In this document: piece by piece, positions 45,416-54,339 of the stretch
Layout of the letters: the number at the start of each line of letters is the position of its first letter
Position numbering within the stretch: position 1 is the stretch's first letter
Assembly (NCBI RefSeq): GCF_013184545.1
Contig: NZ_JAAOJA010000004.1
Location: 310,001-374,000, forward strand
Source: Pseudomonas tumuqii
GTDB taxonomy: Bacteria; Pseudomonadota; Gammaproteobacteria; Pseudomonadales; Pseudomonadaceae
Length of the DNA stretch: 64,000 nucleotides
Reading direction: 5' to 3'
Notes under the pieces: generated by a model
What the model was told of the DNA's origin: nothing
Seen by the model: only the letters and a program-made list of their open reading frames with translations
The model's database searches: none
Program-made: the position numbers and the translations under genes

Positions 45416-47973
45416 CAGAGCACCTCCTCGGTAACGGGGATCAGGTGGAGTTCAGAGGCATGCACCGGACGGCGCTGGCCACGTTCCTTGACGAAATGGA
45501 TATCCGGGTCGCCGCGCTCGTCGTTGACGAAGGTGCGGAAGCGCTTGAGCTTCTCCGGGTCTTTCAGGGCGTTGGCCCACTCGCATTCATAACGGTCGAT
45601 GACCAGCTGCATCTGCGCTTCCAGCTCGGCGCCAAGGCCCAGGCTGTCGTCGATGATCACTTCCTTGAGGTAATCCAGGCCGCCGTCGAGGCTCTCGCGC
45701 CAGACCGAGGTGCGCTGCAGCTTGTCGGCGGTGCGGATGTAGAACATCAGGAAGCGGTCGATGTAGCGGATCAGGGTTGCGTCATCCAGGTCGGTGGCGA
45801 ACAGCTCGGCATGTCGTGGGCGCATGCCGCCGTTGCCGCTGACGTAGAGGTTCCAGCCATTCTCGGTGGCGATCACGCCGATGTCCTTGCTCTGCGCCTC
45901 GGCGCATTCGCGGGTGCAGCCGGAGACGCCGAACTTGATCTTGTGCGGCGAACGCAGGCCCTTGTAGCGGTCTTCCAGGCGCAGGGCCATGCCGACGCTG
46001 TCCTGCACGCCGTAACGGCACCAGGTGCTGCCGACGCAGGATTTCACCGTGCGCAGCGACTTGCCGTAGGCGTGGCCGGTTTCGAAGCCGGCCTCGATCA
46101 GCTCGCCCCAGATGTCCGGCAGCTGATGCAGCTGGGCGCCGAACAGGTCGATGCGCTGGCCGCCGGTGATCTTGGTGTAGAGGTCGTATTTCTTCGCCAC
46201 GGCGCCGAGGGCGATCAGCTTGTCCGGGGTGATCTCGCCGCCGGCGATGCGCGGCACCACCGAGTAGGTGCCGTTCTTCTGCATGTTGGCCATGAAGGTA
46301 TCGTTGGTGTCCTGCAGCGGCACCAGCAGCGGATCGGTGATCGGCTGGTTCCAGCACGAGGCGAGGATCGAGCCGACCGCCGGCTTGCAGATGTCGCAAC
46401 CGGTGTGGCCGCGGCCATGCTTGGCCAGCAGTTCCTCGAAGCTGATCACCCCTTCCACCCGCACGATGGAATACAGCTCCTGACGGGTATAGGCGAAGTG
46501 CTCGCAGAGGCTCTTGTCGACGGCGACGCCACGGGCGGACAGCTCGTTGTCGAACACCAGCTTGAGCAGCGCGCTGCAGCCGCCGCAGCCGGTGGCCGCC
46601 TTGGTCTGCGCCTTGAGTTCGCCGAGGTCGGTGACGCCGGCCTCGACCTTGCAGCACACCGCGCCCTTGCTGACGTTGTGGCAGGAACAGATGGTCGCGC
46701 TGTCCGGCAGGGCGTCGGCGCCCAGGGTCGGCGAACCTTCGGATTGCGGCAGGATCAGGCCGGACGGGTCTTTCGGCAGGACGATGCCGTTCTGCGCATA
46801 CTGCAGCAGGGTGTCGTAGTAGCTGTTGTCGCCGACCAGTACCGCGCCGAGTACGTTCTTGCCATCGGCGGAAACGACCAAACGGCGGTAGCTGGCGCTG
46901 GCCTCGTCGATAAAGCGATAGCTCTTGGCACCTGGGGTGGCGGCGTGGGCATCGCCGATCGAGCCGACGTCGACGCCGAGCAGCTTGAGCTTGGTCGACA
47001 TGTCGGCGCCGGTGAAGGGTTCGTAGACGGCGCCGGCCAGCTGCGCGGCGACGCTGCGCGCCATGCTGTAGCCCGGCGCGACCAGGCCGAAGATGCTGCC
47101 GTTCCAGGACGCGCATTCGCCGATGGCGAAGATGTCCGGGTCATTGGTGCGGCAATCGTTGTCGACCACCACGCCGCCGCGCGCGGCGATCTCCAACCCG
47201 GCGCTGCGGCCGATGGCATCCTGCGGGCGGATGCCGGCGGAGAACACGATCAAGTCGGTTTCGAGAAATTCGCCATCGTTGAAATTCATCCGGTAGGCGT
47301 ATTCCTCGCCCGCAACGATCTCCTGGGTGGCACGCGACAGGTGCACACCGACGCCCAGGGCTTCGATGCGCGCCTTGAGCGCGGCGCCGCCTTCGCCGTC
47401 GAGCTGCACCGGCATCAGCCGTGGGGCGAACTCGACCACATGGGCTTCCAGGCCCAGGGATTTCAGCGCGTTGGCCGCTTCCAGGCCGAGCAGGCCGCCG
47501 CCGACCACCACGCCACGCTTGGCGTTGGCCGCGGCATCGCGAATCGCATCGAGGTCGTCGAGGGTGCGATAGACCAGGCGCGAATTGCCCTCGGCACCGG
47601 GGATCGGCGGCACGAAGGGGTAGGAGCCGGTGGCCAGCACCAGGCGGTCGTAGGCCTGACGGCCGGCGCTGGTGACCACTTCCTTGCGCTCGCGGTCGAT
47701 TTCCAGCACCTGCACGCCGAGGTGCAGCTGCACGCCGTGGCGGGCATAGAGATCGGGCTCGCCCAAGGCCAGGGACTCGGCATCGCGACCGCCGAAATAT
47801 TCGGAGAGATGCACGCGGTCGTAGGCGCGCTGGCGCTCTTCACCGAACACATGCACTTCATACTGCTCGAGTGCACCCTGCTCGATCAGCTGCTCGACGC
47901 AATGATGGCCGACCATGCCGTTGCCGATGACGATCAAGGTGTCGCGCTTGATCGGAGTGACGAGAGAGTTCAT
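45415..47973 (-). CDS. nirB: Nitrite reductase (NADH) large subunit
   Basis: An 852-residue siroheme enzyme that reduces nitrite to ammonia with NADH. Domain order: FAD/NAD(P) binding ('TLIVIGNGMVGHHCVEQLIE', 'LVLATGSYPFVPPIPG'), BFD-like [2Fe-2S] ('CSCHNVSKGAVCCKVEAG', 'ATGCGGC'), and the ferredoxin-like plus siroheme domain with 'KSCVGSTWCRYG' and 'GVSGCTRECAEAQSKDIGV'. Those cysteines bind the [4Fe-4S]-siroheme pair. The start ATG 47973 has GAGGAA 6 bases upstream. It is preceded by a leader RNA with an attenuator, and a sigma54-like promoter. The long plus-strand frame opposite is a shadow. Confidence 0.95.
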   Translation of the reverse strand: MNSLVTPIKRDTLIVIGNGMVGHHCVEQLIEQGALEQYEVHVFGEERQRAYDRVHLSEYFGGRDAESLALGEPDLYARHGVQLHLGVQVLEIDRERKEVVTSAGRQAYDRLVLATGSYPFVPPIPGAEGNSRLVYRTLDDLDAIRDAAANAKRGVVVGGGLLGLEAANALKSLGLEAHVVEFAPRLMPVQLDGEGGAALKARIEALGVGVHLSRATQEIVAGEEYAYRMNFNDGEFLETDLIVFSAGIRPQDAIGRSAGLEIAARGGVVVDNDCRTNDPDIFAIGECASWNGSIFGLVAPGYSMARSVAAQLAGAVYEPFTGADMSTKLKLLGVDVGSIGDAHAATPGAKSYRFIDEASASYRRLVVSADGKNVLGAVLVGDNSYYDTLLQYAQNGIVLPKDPSGLILPQSEGSPTLGADALPDSATICSCHNVSKGAVCCKVEAGVTDLGELKAQTKAATGCGGCSALLKLVFDNELSARGVAVDKSLCEHFAYTRQELYSIVRVEGVISFEELLAKHGRGHTGCDICKPAVGSILASCWNQPITDPLLVPLQDTNDTFMANMQKNGTYSVVPRIAGGEITPDKLIALGAVAKKYDLYTKITGGQRIDLFGAQLHQLPDIWGELIEAGFETGHAYGKSLRTVKSCVGSTWCRYGVQDSVGMALRLEDRYKGLRSPHKIKFGVSGCTRECAEAQSKDIGVIATENGWNLYVSGNGGMRPRHAELFATDLDDATLIRYIDRFLMFYIRTADKLQRTSVWRESLDGGLDYLKEVIIDDSLGLGAELEAQMQLVIDRYECEWANALKDPEKLKRFRTFVNDERGDPDIHFVKERGQRRPVHASELHLIPVTEEVL

Positions 47974-48015
47974 AGCCGTTCCTCAGTCGAAGCCGTTGCC
48001 CGGGGCACGGCCAAC

Positions 48016-48053
48016 AAAAAAAACGCCTGGAGCTGGCTGGCAGCTCCAGGCGT
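48016..48053 (-). terminator. Attenuator terminator in the nirB leader
   Basis: On the minus strand ACGCCTGGAGCTG pairs perfectly (13 bp) with CAGCTCCAGGCGT around a 5-nt loop and runs into eight Ts. It lies 43 bases upstream of the nirB start, i.e. inside the leader, not at an operon end, so it should stop transcription before nirB unless it is prevented from forming. Confidence 0.92.
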
Positions 48054-48107
48054 CTTTGCCTGGTATTCATGGGTTTGTGGGGTGATGTGCCCGGACTGCG
48101 CTGTCCG
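48046..48107 (-). promoter_or_regulatory. Two-hairpin ANTAR (NasT-type) RNA element in the nirB leader
   Basis: On the minus strand two hairpins with hexanucleotide loops: P1 at 48107-48092 (stem CGGAC/GTCCG, loop AGCGCA) and P2 at 48063-48046 (stem CCAGGC/GCCTGG, loop AAAGAC). Both loops have A at position 1 and G at position 4, the known signature of ANTAR-protein targets. The 3' arm of P2 (GCCTGG) is also part of the 5' arm of the terminator, so P2 and terminator cannot coexist. This matches NasT antitermination of nitrate/nitrite assimilation operons. Confidence 0.88.
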
Positions 48108-48197
48108 CTTCACCCATCCCGGCCGCTATAGGCCAATGGTCGTCGGTGACCATATGGGATGCGCTGCCGAAGGTTTGGCAGCTGTTGCGAGAGCTTT

Positions 48198-48213
48198 TGC
48201 AGGTTCCGTGCCG
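48198..48213 (-). promoter_or_regulatory. Sigma54-like -24/-12 promoter for nirBD
   Basis: Minus-strand CGGCACGGAACCTGCA compares with consensus TGGCACG-N4-TTGCA: GG and GC are ten bases apart as required, and GGCACG and TGCA match. Predicted transcript start is near 48187, about 80 bases before hairpin P1. No clear NtrC enhancer was identified. Confidence 0.65.
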
Positions 48214-48219
48214 AAAACA

Positions 48220-48871
48220 GGCCGAGGTCGTCGAAGCCTGCCACGTGTTCCTGGCGGATTGGCCAAGCGGAGACAGTGCGGGCCTTTGCGGGCGATGGCC
48301 ACGTGATCGCGCGGGCGTCCATCGGCTTCTGCGTGGTCATCACCCAGGCGGAGGGCGGTGAACCATAAGAGTGCAGGCGGGTTGCCTGATCCCTTTTTTG
48401 GGGCGTTTTAGGCGCCCGGGTTGGCGCTTCGGTCGCGCAGGAGGGGGTGCCCGGTCTTCGACGCTGCGCTGTCGCGCAGCAAACTGGGGGCAATCGCGTC
48501 TGTCGGTTTGTGGGCACCTGTAGGAGCGGCCCATGGCCGCGATGGGTTTCGCGGGCATGGCCCGCTCCTACAGAGAACGTCATAACCCATGAAATCAACG
48601 ATATACGGGTTGTTTGAGACGAGACTCCAGGCGGTTGCGCACGCTGTGTTTTACGGGGACGAAAGGGGGGCAGGCGCGGATCGCGGCTTTGCAAAGCGCA
48701 GAGCCAACCAGGGGCACGTTTTGCTGCATTCAACCCGGGTGTTCCACCTGCCATCCGAGCCATGTTGGCCGCGCAACCGGACTTTCTATCCTATGCTGAG
48801 TTGGTTGAATCAATAGTCGCTTACGACACAGACAGGGCCGACTGCATCGCAAGCGTAATGCGGAGGCAGAT
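48220..48871. other. Intergenic region between nirB leader and aioB, with a REP element
   Basis: No gene recognised; a long minus-strand frame here lacks protein character. A REP palindrome lies at 48519-48573 (CTGTAGGAGCGGCCCATGG to CATGGCCCGCTCCTACAG). Upstream of aioB, GGGGCACGTTTTGCTGCA at 48711-48728 resembles a -24/-12 element but its GG-GC spacing is one base too long. A sigma70-like TTGGCC-N16-TATCCT is at about 48768. Confidence 0.55.
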
Positions 48872-49384
48872 ATGGCAGCGATTTCCAGAAGAGGTTTCCT
48901 GAAGGTGGGGGGTGGGGTTGCCGCGAGCGTGGTCATCGGCGTGCCCGCCCTGACCCAGGCCGCGGCCTCGAGTGCAGAGGGCCGGGTCAATCTCCCGTAC
49001 CCCATGAATGCAATCAGCAAGGCGCAGGAGCTGCAGGCCAACACGCCCGTCGCGTTCTCCTACCCCGACGCCGCATCACCCTGTGTACTGATCAAGATGG
49101 GCAGTGCCGTTCCTGGTGGGGTCGGCCCGGAGCGCGACATTGTTGCCTACAGCACGTTGTGCACGCACATGGGCTGCCCGGTGACCTATGACCCGGGGCA
49201 GCGGCTGTTCAAATGCCCCTGCCACTTCAGCATCTTCGACCCTGAGCATGTTGGCCAGATGGTTTCCGGCCAAGCTACCGAGAACCTGCCCAGCATAGTG
49301 CTCGTATACAACCCCGATGACGATTCGGTAAACGCAGTTGCCGTCGACGGGTTGATCTACGGACGTCAGTCCAACCTCCTGTGA
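48872..49384 (+). CDS. aioB: Arsenite oxidase small (Rieske) subunit
   Basis: A 170-residue exported Rieske protein. A twin-arginine signal ([19 protein letters not shown]) directs folded export with AioA. Rieske [2Fe-2S] ligands are C97 and H99 in 'CTHMGC', and C115 and H118 in 'CPCHFS'. The disulfide pair C102/C117 is present, as in NT-26-type enzymes and unlike Alcaligenes faecalis. The subunit takes electrons from AioA and hands them to a cytochrome or azurin. aioA follows after 13 bases, preceded by AAGGAG. No aioX, aioS or aioR gene is nearby. Confidence 0.93.
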   Translation: MAAISRRGFLKVGGGVAASVVIGVPALTQAAASSAEGRVNLPYPMNAISKAQELQANTPVAFSYPDAASPCVLIKMGSAVPGGVGPERDIVAYSTLCTHMGCPVTYDPGQRLFKCPCHFSIFDPEHVGQMVSGQATENLPSIVLVYNPDDDSVNAVAVDGLIYGRQSNLL

Positions 49385-49397
49385 CAAGGAGATTTAC

Positions 49398-51881
49398 ATG
49401 GCTACCAACAAAGATCGTGTGGCACTGCCCCCTCCTGGCGCGCAGAAGACCAACCTCACCTGTCACTTCTGCATCGTCGGTTGTGGCTATCACGTGTACA
49501 AATGGCCGGAGAGTCAGGAAGGCGGGCGGGCGCCCGACGAAAATGCCCTTGGGCTCGATTTCCGCAAGCAGTTGCCACCCTTGGCCGTCATCCTGACCCC
49601 GGCGATGCAGAACACCATCACCGACAAAGACGGCACGCGCTACAACATCATGATCGTGCCGGACAAAGAGTGCACGGTGAACAAGGGGTTGTCGTCCACC
49701 CGCGGCGGTCAGCTGGCCAAGGTCATGTACAGCCCCGAGGGCGTCGGTCGGGAGCGCTTGCGCAGCCCACGGGTGTATGTCGGCGACCAGTGGGTCGACA
49801 CCAGCTGGGAGGATGCCCTGGCGCTTTATGCCGGGGTGACCAAGAAGATTCTCGATAATGACGGGCCCAGCGTACTGGCCTTCGACTGCTTCGACCACGG
49901 CGGCGCCGGCGGTGGCTTCGAGAATACCTGGGGCACCGGCAAGTTGATGTTCACCGCGCTGAAAACGCCGCTGGTGCGTATTCACAATCGCCCGGCCTAC
50001 AACTCCGAGTGCCACGCCACGCGCGAGATGGGCATTGGCGAGCTCAACAACAGCTATGCAGACGCCGAGCTGGCCGATGTGATCCTGGCCATCGGCTGCA
50101 ACTCCTACGAAACTCAGACCAACTACTTCCTGGCGCACTGGCTGCCCAACCTGCAGGGGCAGACGCTTGCGCAGCGTAAGCAGCAATTTCCTGGCGAGAG
50201 TATCGCCCCGGCGAAAATCATCTTCGTCGACCCGCGTCGGACGCCGACCATCGCGATTGCCGAACAGGCGGCCGGCAAGGACAACGTGCTGCACCTGGAT
50301 ATCGAGCCGGGCACGGATATCGCGCTGTTCAATGGCTTGCTGACCTATGTGGTCGAACAGGGATGGCACGACAAGGATTTCATTGCCGCTCATACCAAGG
50401 ACTTCGACCAGGCGCTGCGAGCCAACCGCATGTCGCTCGAGGAAACCAGCCGCGTCACCGGCGTGCCGGAGGACAAGCTCAAGCTGGCGGCCGAGTGGGC
50501 CTACAAGCCCAAGGCTTCCGGGCACCGTCCGCATGCCATGCACGCCTACGAGAAAGGCATCATCTGGGGCAATGACAACTACCTGATCCAGTCCGCCCTG
50601 GTCGACCTGGTGCTGGCGACCCATAACGTCGGACGCCGCGGTACCGGTGTGGTGCGGATGGGCGGGCATCAGGAGGGTTATACCCGTCCCCCTTATCCGG
50701 GCGACTCCAAGATCTACGTGGATCAGGAGATCATCAATGGCAAGGGCATGATGTATACCGCCTGGGGCGCCAACCCGTTCCAGACCACCCTGAATGCCGA
50801 GCAACATCGCACGGTCATTCTGCGCCGCGCCAACATCGTCAGGGACGCCATGGCCAGCGTCCGCGGCGGTTCGACTGCGCAGATGGTGGATGCGATCTAC
50901 GACGCGGTGAAGAACAAGGGCGGACTGTTCCTCGCCAATATCAACCTTTATCCCACCAAGCTGGCAGAGGCCGCGCACCTGATGCTGCCGGCCGCCCATC
51001 CGGGCGAGATGAACCTCACCTCGATGAACGGCGAGCGCCGGCTGCGGCTGTCGGAGAAATTCACCGATCCCCCCGGTTCGGCGAAGCCCGACTGCCTGAT
51101 CGCCGCGGCGATCGCCAGCACCCTTCACCAGTTGTATGCCGCCGAGGGCAAGCAGGACATGGCGGCGCGCTTCACCGGCTTCGACTGGAAGAGCGAGGAG
51201 GACGCCTTCAATGACGGTTTCCGCATGGCCGGCCAGGCCGGCGCCGACCCGATCGACAGCCAGGGCGGCGCCACCGGCAACCTGGTCACCTACCAGCGGC
51301 TGCGCGCCATGGGCAACAACGGTGTGCAGTTACCGGTCAAGGAATACCGCGACGGCAAACTGATCGGCACCGAGATGCTCTACAGCGACTACAAGTTCGA
51401 CACCTCGGACGGCAAGGCGCAGTTCAAGCCGGCAACCTGGCCAGGCTTGCCGAAACCGGTGGCCGAGCAGAAGGGCAAATACCGCTTCTGGATCAACAGC
51501 GGGCGTATCAACGAAGTGTGGCAAACGCTCTATCACGACCAGTACAACGAGTTCGTGCGGCGGCGCGTGCCGATGGCCTATCTGGAAATCAACCCCGAGG
51601 ATGCACAAGCCCTGGCGATTGCCTCCGGGGACGTGGTCGAGGTGTACAACGACTACGGTTCGTCCTACGCGCTGGCCTACCTGGAGGCGGATATCAAGCG
51701 GGACCAGACCTTCATGCAGTTCGGCCACTTCAACGGCGTGATGGGCGATCTGACCACGCCATGGACCGATCGCAACGTAGTGCCCTATTACAAAGGAACC
51801 TGGGCGGACCTTCGGCGTATTGGCACGGTGGAAGAATTCAAGGAGACGATCAGCTTCAAGACGCGAAGGTTCAAGGCGTAA
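49398..51881 (+). CDS. aioA: Arsenite oxidase large (molybdopterin) subunit
   Basis: An 827-residue DMSO-reductase-family enzyme that oxidises arsenite to arsenate in the periplasm. [3Fe-4S] ligands C22, C25 and C29 in '[16 protein letters not shown]'. The arsenite-site residues known in A. faecalis (H195, E203, R419, H423) align to H206 and E214 in '[14 protein letters not shown]' and to R420 and H424 in '[14 protein letters not shown]', so this looks functional. AioA has no signal of its own and is exported with AioB. AAGGAG lies about 9 bases before its start. Last gene of a two-gene unit; convergent with ktrA. No arsenic resistance genes are near. Confidence 0.95.
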   Translation: MATNKDRVALPPPGAQKTNLTCHFCIVGCGYHVYKWPESQEGGRAPDENALGLDFRKQLPPLAVILTPAMQNTITDKDGTRYNIMIVPDKECTVNKGLSSTRGGQLAKVMYSPEGVGRERLRSPRVYVGDQWVDTSWEDALALYAGVTKKILDNDGPSVLAFDCFDHGGAGGGFENTWGTGKLMFTALKTPLVRIHNRPAYNSECHATREMGIGELNNSYADAELADVILAIGCNSYETQTNYFLAHWLPNLQGQTLAQRKQQFPGESIAPAKIIFVDPRRTPTIAIAEQAAGKDNVLHLDIEPGTDIALFNGLLTYVVEQGWHDKDFIAAHTKDFDQALRANRMSLEETSRVTGVPEDKLKLAAEWAYKPKASGHRPHAMHAYEKGIIWGNDNYLIQSALVDLVLATHNVGRRGTGVVRMGGHQEGYTRPPYPGDSKIYVDQEIINGKGMMYTAWGANPFQTTLNAEQHRTVILRRANIVRDAMASVRGGSTAQMVDAIYDAVKNKGGLFLANINLYPTKLAEAAHLMLPAAHPGEMNLTSMNGERRLRLSEKFTDPPGSAKPDCLIAAAIASTLHQLYAAEGKQDMAARFTGFDWKSEEDAFNDGFRMAGQAGADPIDSQGGATGNLVTYQRLRAMGNNGVQLPVKEYRDGKLIGTEMLYSDYKFDTSDGKAQFKPATWPGLPKPVAEQKGKYRFWINSGRINEVWQTLYHDQYNEFVRRRVPMAYLEINPEDAQALAIASGDVVEVYNDYGSSYALAYLEADIKRDQTFMQFGHFNGVMGDLTTPWTDRNVVPYYKGTWADLRRIGTVEEFKETISFKTRRFKA

Positions 51882-51950
51882 GGACGCTGGTTCGGCACCA
51901 GCCGGGCGCGACCGTTTCCGGCAGGGGGAGCAGTTCGCTCACCTCGCCGG

Positions 51951-52646
51951 TCATTTTGCGTGGCCGGCAAATTTCTGGATCAGATGGGTCGAGCCGGACA
52001 CGATAAGGAGATCGCCCGGCAGGATCAGGGTGCTGGGCGTGGCATGCTGGAAGTCTTGATTGGCGCGCTTCAGCCCGACCACCGTGACGCCATATTTTTC
52101 CCGGATATTGGCGTCGGCCAGCGTGCTGTTGTGGCTCGGCAGCGGGGCGTGGATCTTGGCGATGGCAAAGCCGTCATCGAACTCGATGAAGTCCATCATC
52201 CGCCCGGTAATCAGGTGCGCGACTCGCTCCCCCATATCCGCCTCCGGGTAGACCACGTGATGGGCGCCAATCCGCTGGGCTAACTGCCCATGTTCGGCAG
52301 TCAGGGCCTTGACCCAGATATCTTTGATCCCCAGTTCGGTCAACGCCATGATGGTCATCAGGCTGGCTGCCAGGTCGGTGCCGATCCCCACGATGGCGTG
52401 GGCAAAGTCGGCAACGCCCAGTTGGCGCAAGACCATGAGGTTGGTGGAGTCGGCCTGGACGGCATGCGTCAACAGATCGGCCCATTCATGCACGGGTTCG
52501 GCGTCGCGGTCGATGCCCATGACATCATGGCCCAGGTGCATCAGTGATTTGGCCACGGAGCTGCCGAAACGGCCGAGGCCGATCACCACCACGCTATCGC
52601 CCTTGGAAAAGGCAAACTGCTCGGTAAACAGAAACTTAGCCAACAA
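51951..52646 (-). CDS. ktrA: Potassium uptake regulatory subunit (KtrA-like, RCK domain)
   Basis: A 231-residue cytoplasmic protein with an N-terminal RCK/TrkA-N nucleotide-binding fold ('GDSVVVIGLGRFGSSVAKSL', 'IVGIGTDLAASLMTIMALTE') and a C-terminal TrkA-C region. It gates the KtrB channel in response to ATP/ADP. The start is TTG 52646: AGGAG lies 8 bases upstream, and the frame overlaps the ktrB stop by 11 bases, giving coupling. A longer upstream frame exists but runs over ktrB. Second gene of ktrBA. Confidence 0.88.
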   Translation of the reverse strand: MLAKFLFTEQFAFSKGDSVVVIGLGRFGSSVAKSLMHLGHDVMGIDRDAEPVHEWADLLTHAVQADSTNLMVLRQLGVADFAHAIVGIGTDLAASLMTIMALTELGIKDIWVKALTAEHGQLAQRIGAHHVVYPEADMGERVAHLITGRMMDFIEFDDGFAIAKIHAPLPSHNSTLADANIREKYGVTVVGLKRANQDFQHATPSTLILPGDLLIVSGSTHLIQKFAGHAK

Positions 52647-53964
52647 TTGGGTGCTCCTCTGGGTAGCGGTAGGGCATGCGGTGCTCGCCCAGGGCCAGTG
52701 ACGCCGCAAACGTGATGGTGCCGACCCGCCCGACATACATCAGCAGCGTCAGCATCAGCTGGCTCGACTCGGGGAGAGCGGCGGTGATACCGGTGGACAG
52801 GCCGACCGTACCAAACGCCGAGATGACTTCGAAGATGACCTGGTCGGTGGGGAAGTCGGTTTCGCGCAGGATGACCAGGGTCCCCAGCACGATCATGGCG
52901 CTGCCCAGCACCAGTACGGTGATGGCTTGGCGCTGGGCCGAGGCACTGACTCTGCGGCCGAATGCCTCGCTGTCACTGTGGCCACGGATCTCGGCGATGA
53001 CCAGCAAGGCCAGGATGGCGGCGGTGCCGACCTTGACCCCACCGGCGGTACCCGCGCTGCCGCCGCCGACAAACATGAGGAAGTAGTGCAGAGCCCAGCT
53101 TTCATGGGTCAAGGCGCCGATGTCGATCGAGTTGAACCCGGCGGTACGCGCAGAGACTGAGGCAAAGGCCGCCGAGAGCACTTTATCGGCTACCGGCATG
53201 GGGCCGAGGGTGGCCGCGTTGGACCACTCGAACAGCAACAGGGTGAAAAAGCCGCCCAGCAGCAGTATGGCCGTGCCAGTCAGGGTGAGCTTGCTATGCA
53301 GTGACCAGTGACGGGGATCCCTGAATCGGCTGCGCAAGTCATGCAGGACGGGGAAGCCGATACCACCGATGACAATCGCCGTCATCACCGGCAGCAGGAT
53401 CCATGCATCGGTGGCATAGCGCATCAGGCTGTCGGGGTGAATCGAGAAGCCCGCGTTATTGAATGCCGATACGGCATGAAACAGCCCGTTCCACGCCGCG
53501 TCGGCCCAGGGCAGGTCATAAGCCAGGCGTAATCTGAAGGTGAGAAACAGGGTCAGGATGAGTTCCAGGGCGAAGGTCACCACCAGCACCAGCCTGGCCA
53601 CGCTGGCAATGTCGCCCAGCCCCAATGAGCGCGACTCGAACTGGGCGATCATCTTGGTGCGTAGGCGAAAGGAGCTATTGACCATCAAACCGAGCAGGGT
53701 CGCCACCGTCATCATGCCGAAGCCGCCAAGCTGGAACAGCAGCAGAATCACCGATTGGCCAAAGGTTGACCAGTAGGTGCCGGTGTCCACCACGACCAGC
53801 CCGGTCACGCACACGGCCGATACTGCGGTGAAGAGTGCGGTCACCCAGGGTGCAGCCATACCCTCGGCATGGGCGATCGGCAGCATCAGCAGGGCGCTGC
53901 CGAGCAGTATCACCAGCAGAAACACCAGGGCGACAACCCTGGCGGGATGAAGCAGTAATTTCAT
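52636..53964 (-). CDS. ktrB: Potassium uptake channel subunit (KtrB-like)
   Basis: A 442-residue membrane protein of the Trk/Ktr/HKT family with four M1-P-M2 repeats. Selectivity-loop glycines are seen in 'FTAVSAVCVTGLVVVDTG', 'FHAVSAFNNAGFSI', 'FASVSARTAGFNSID' and 'EVISAFGTVGLSTGIT'. The gating loop is 'GGGSAGTAGGVKVGT'. It imports K+ driven by Na+ or membrane potential with KtrA. Divergent from kdpDE (375 bases between starts), ATG 53964 is the start. ktrA overlaps its end. Confidence 0.93.
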   Translation of the reverse strand: MKLLLHPARVVALVFLLVILLGSALLMLPIAHAEGMAAPWVTALFTAVSAVCVTGLVVVDTGTYWSTFGQSVILLLFQLGGFGMMTVATLLGLMVNSSFRLRTKMIAQFESRSLGLGDIASVARLVLVVTFALELILTLFLTFRLRLAYDLPWADAAWNGLFHAVSAFNNAGFSIHPDSLMRYATDAWILLPVMTAIVIGGIGFPVLHDLRSRFRDPRHWSLHSKLTLTGTAILLLGGFFTLLLFEWSNAATLGPMPVADKVLSAAFASVSARTAGFNSIDIGALTHESWALHYFLMFVGGGSAGTAGGVKVGTAAILALLVIAEIRGHSDSEAFGRRVSASAQRQAITVLVLGSAMIVLGTLVILRETDFPTDQVIFEVISAFGTVGLSTGITAALPESSQLMLTLLMYVGRVGTITFAASLALGEHRMPYRYPEEHPIVG

Positions 53965-54339
53965 CTGACGGTCGCCAGCAGAGTTGGGAGGTCAGAGCGA
54001 GGGCTTGCGTGCATGGGGGACGCTTCTCAAAGTGGGCGCACGAGTGTGCTGATGCAGCCGCTTTCCAGTCGACGACCAGGCCTGCGGGTCATTCGCTGGG
54101 GGCAGGGGCTCTTTTCCCTGGGAGCCGGTGCAGATGGCGAATGCTACCCCCGACTCAGCCCGTCCGCTGCTGTCCGGAGGGCTGCGCGGCGAAAATTTAC
54201 GGTTTTTTTACGCGCCTTCGCTCTGCGCGTATCGAACCTTTACGCCAGTCGCCCGGAGAATGTCTGCGCGCTGCAATCTGCTGGCGCTCAACCGAATGCG
54301 GGCCGACAATTCGCCATCCATGAACACCGAGTCAGTCGC
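53965..54339. promoter_or_regulatory. Divergent ktrB/kdpD intergenic region
   Basis: About 375 bases holding promoters of both directions. A short frame 54128-54343 (71 codons) ends in an ATGA overlap with the kdpD start; it has no clear protein character and could be coincidence or a leader. A seven-T stretch lies at about 54204. No KdpE-binding site could be recognised. Confidence 0.45.

Noticed and set aside
45445..48306. A 953-codon plus-strand frame opposite nirB
   Set aside because: Shadow of nirB. It runs through the leader RNA as well and has no recognisable domain.
48711..48728. Possible sigma54 promoter for aioBA
   Set aside because: GGGGCACGTTTTGCTGCA has the right words, but GG and GC are eleven bases apart rather than ten, which sigma54 seldom tolerates.
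48110..48763. A 217-codon minus-strand frame upstream of nirB
   Set aside because: Crosses a REP element, a sigma54-like promoter and the leader hairpin; composition is not protein-like.
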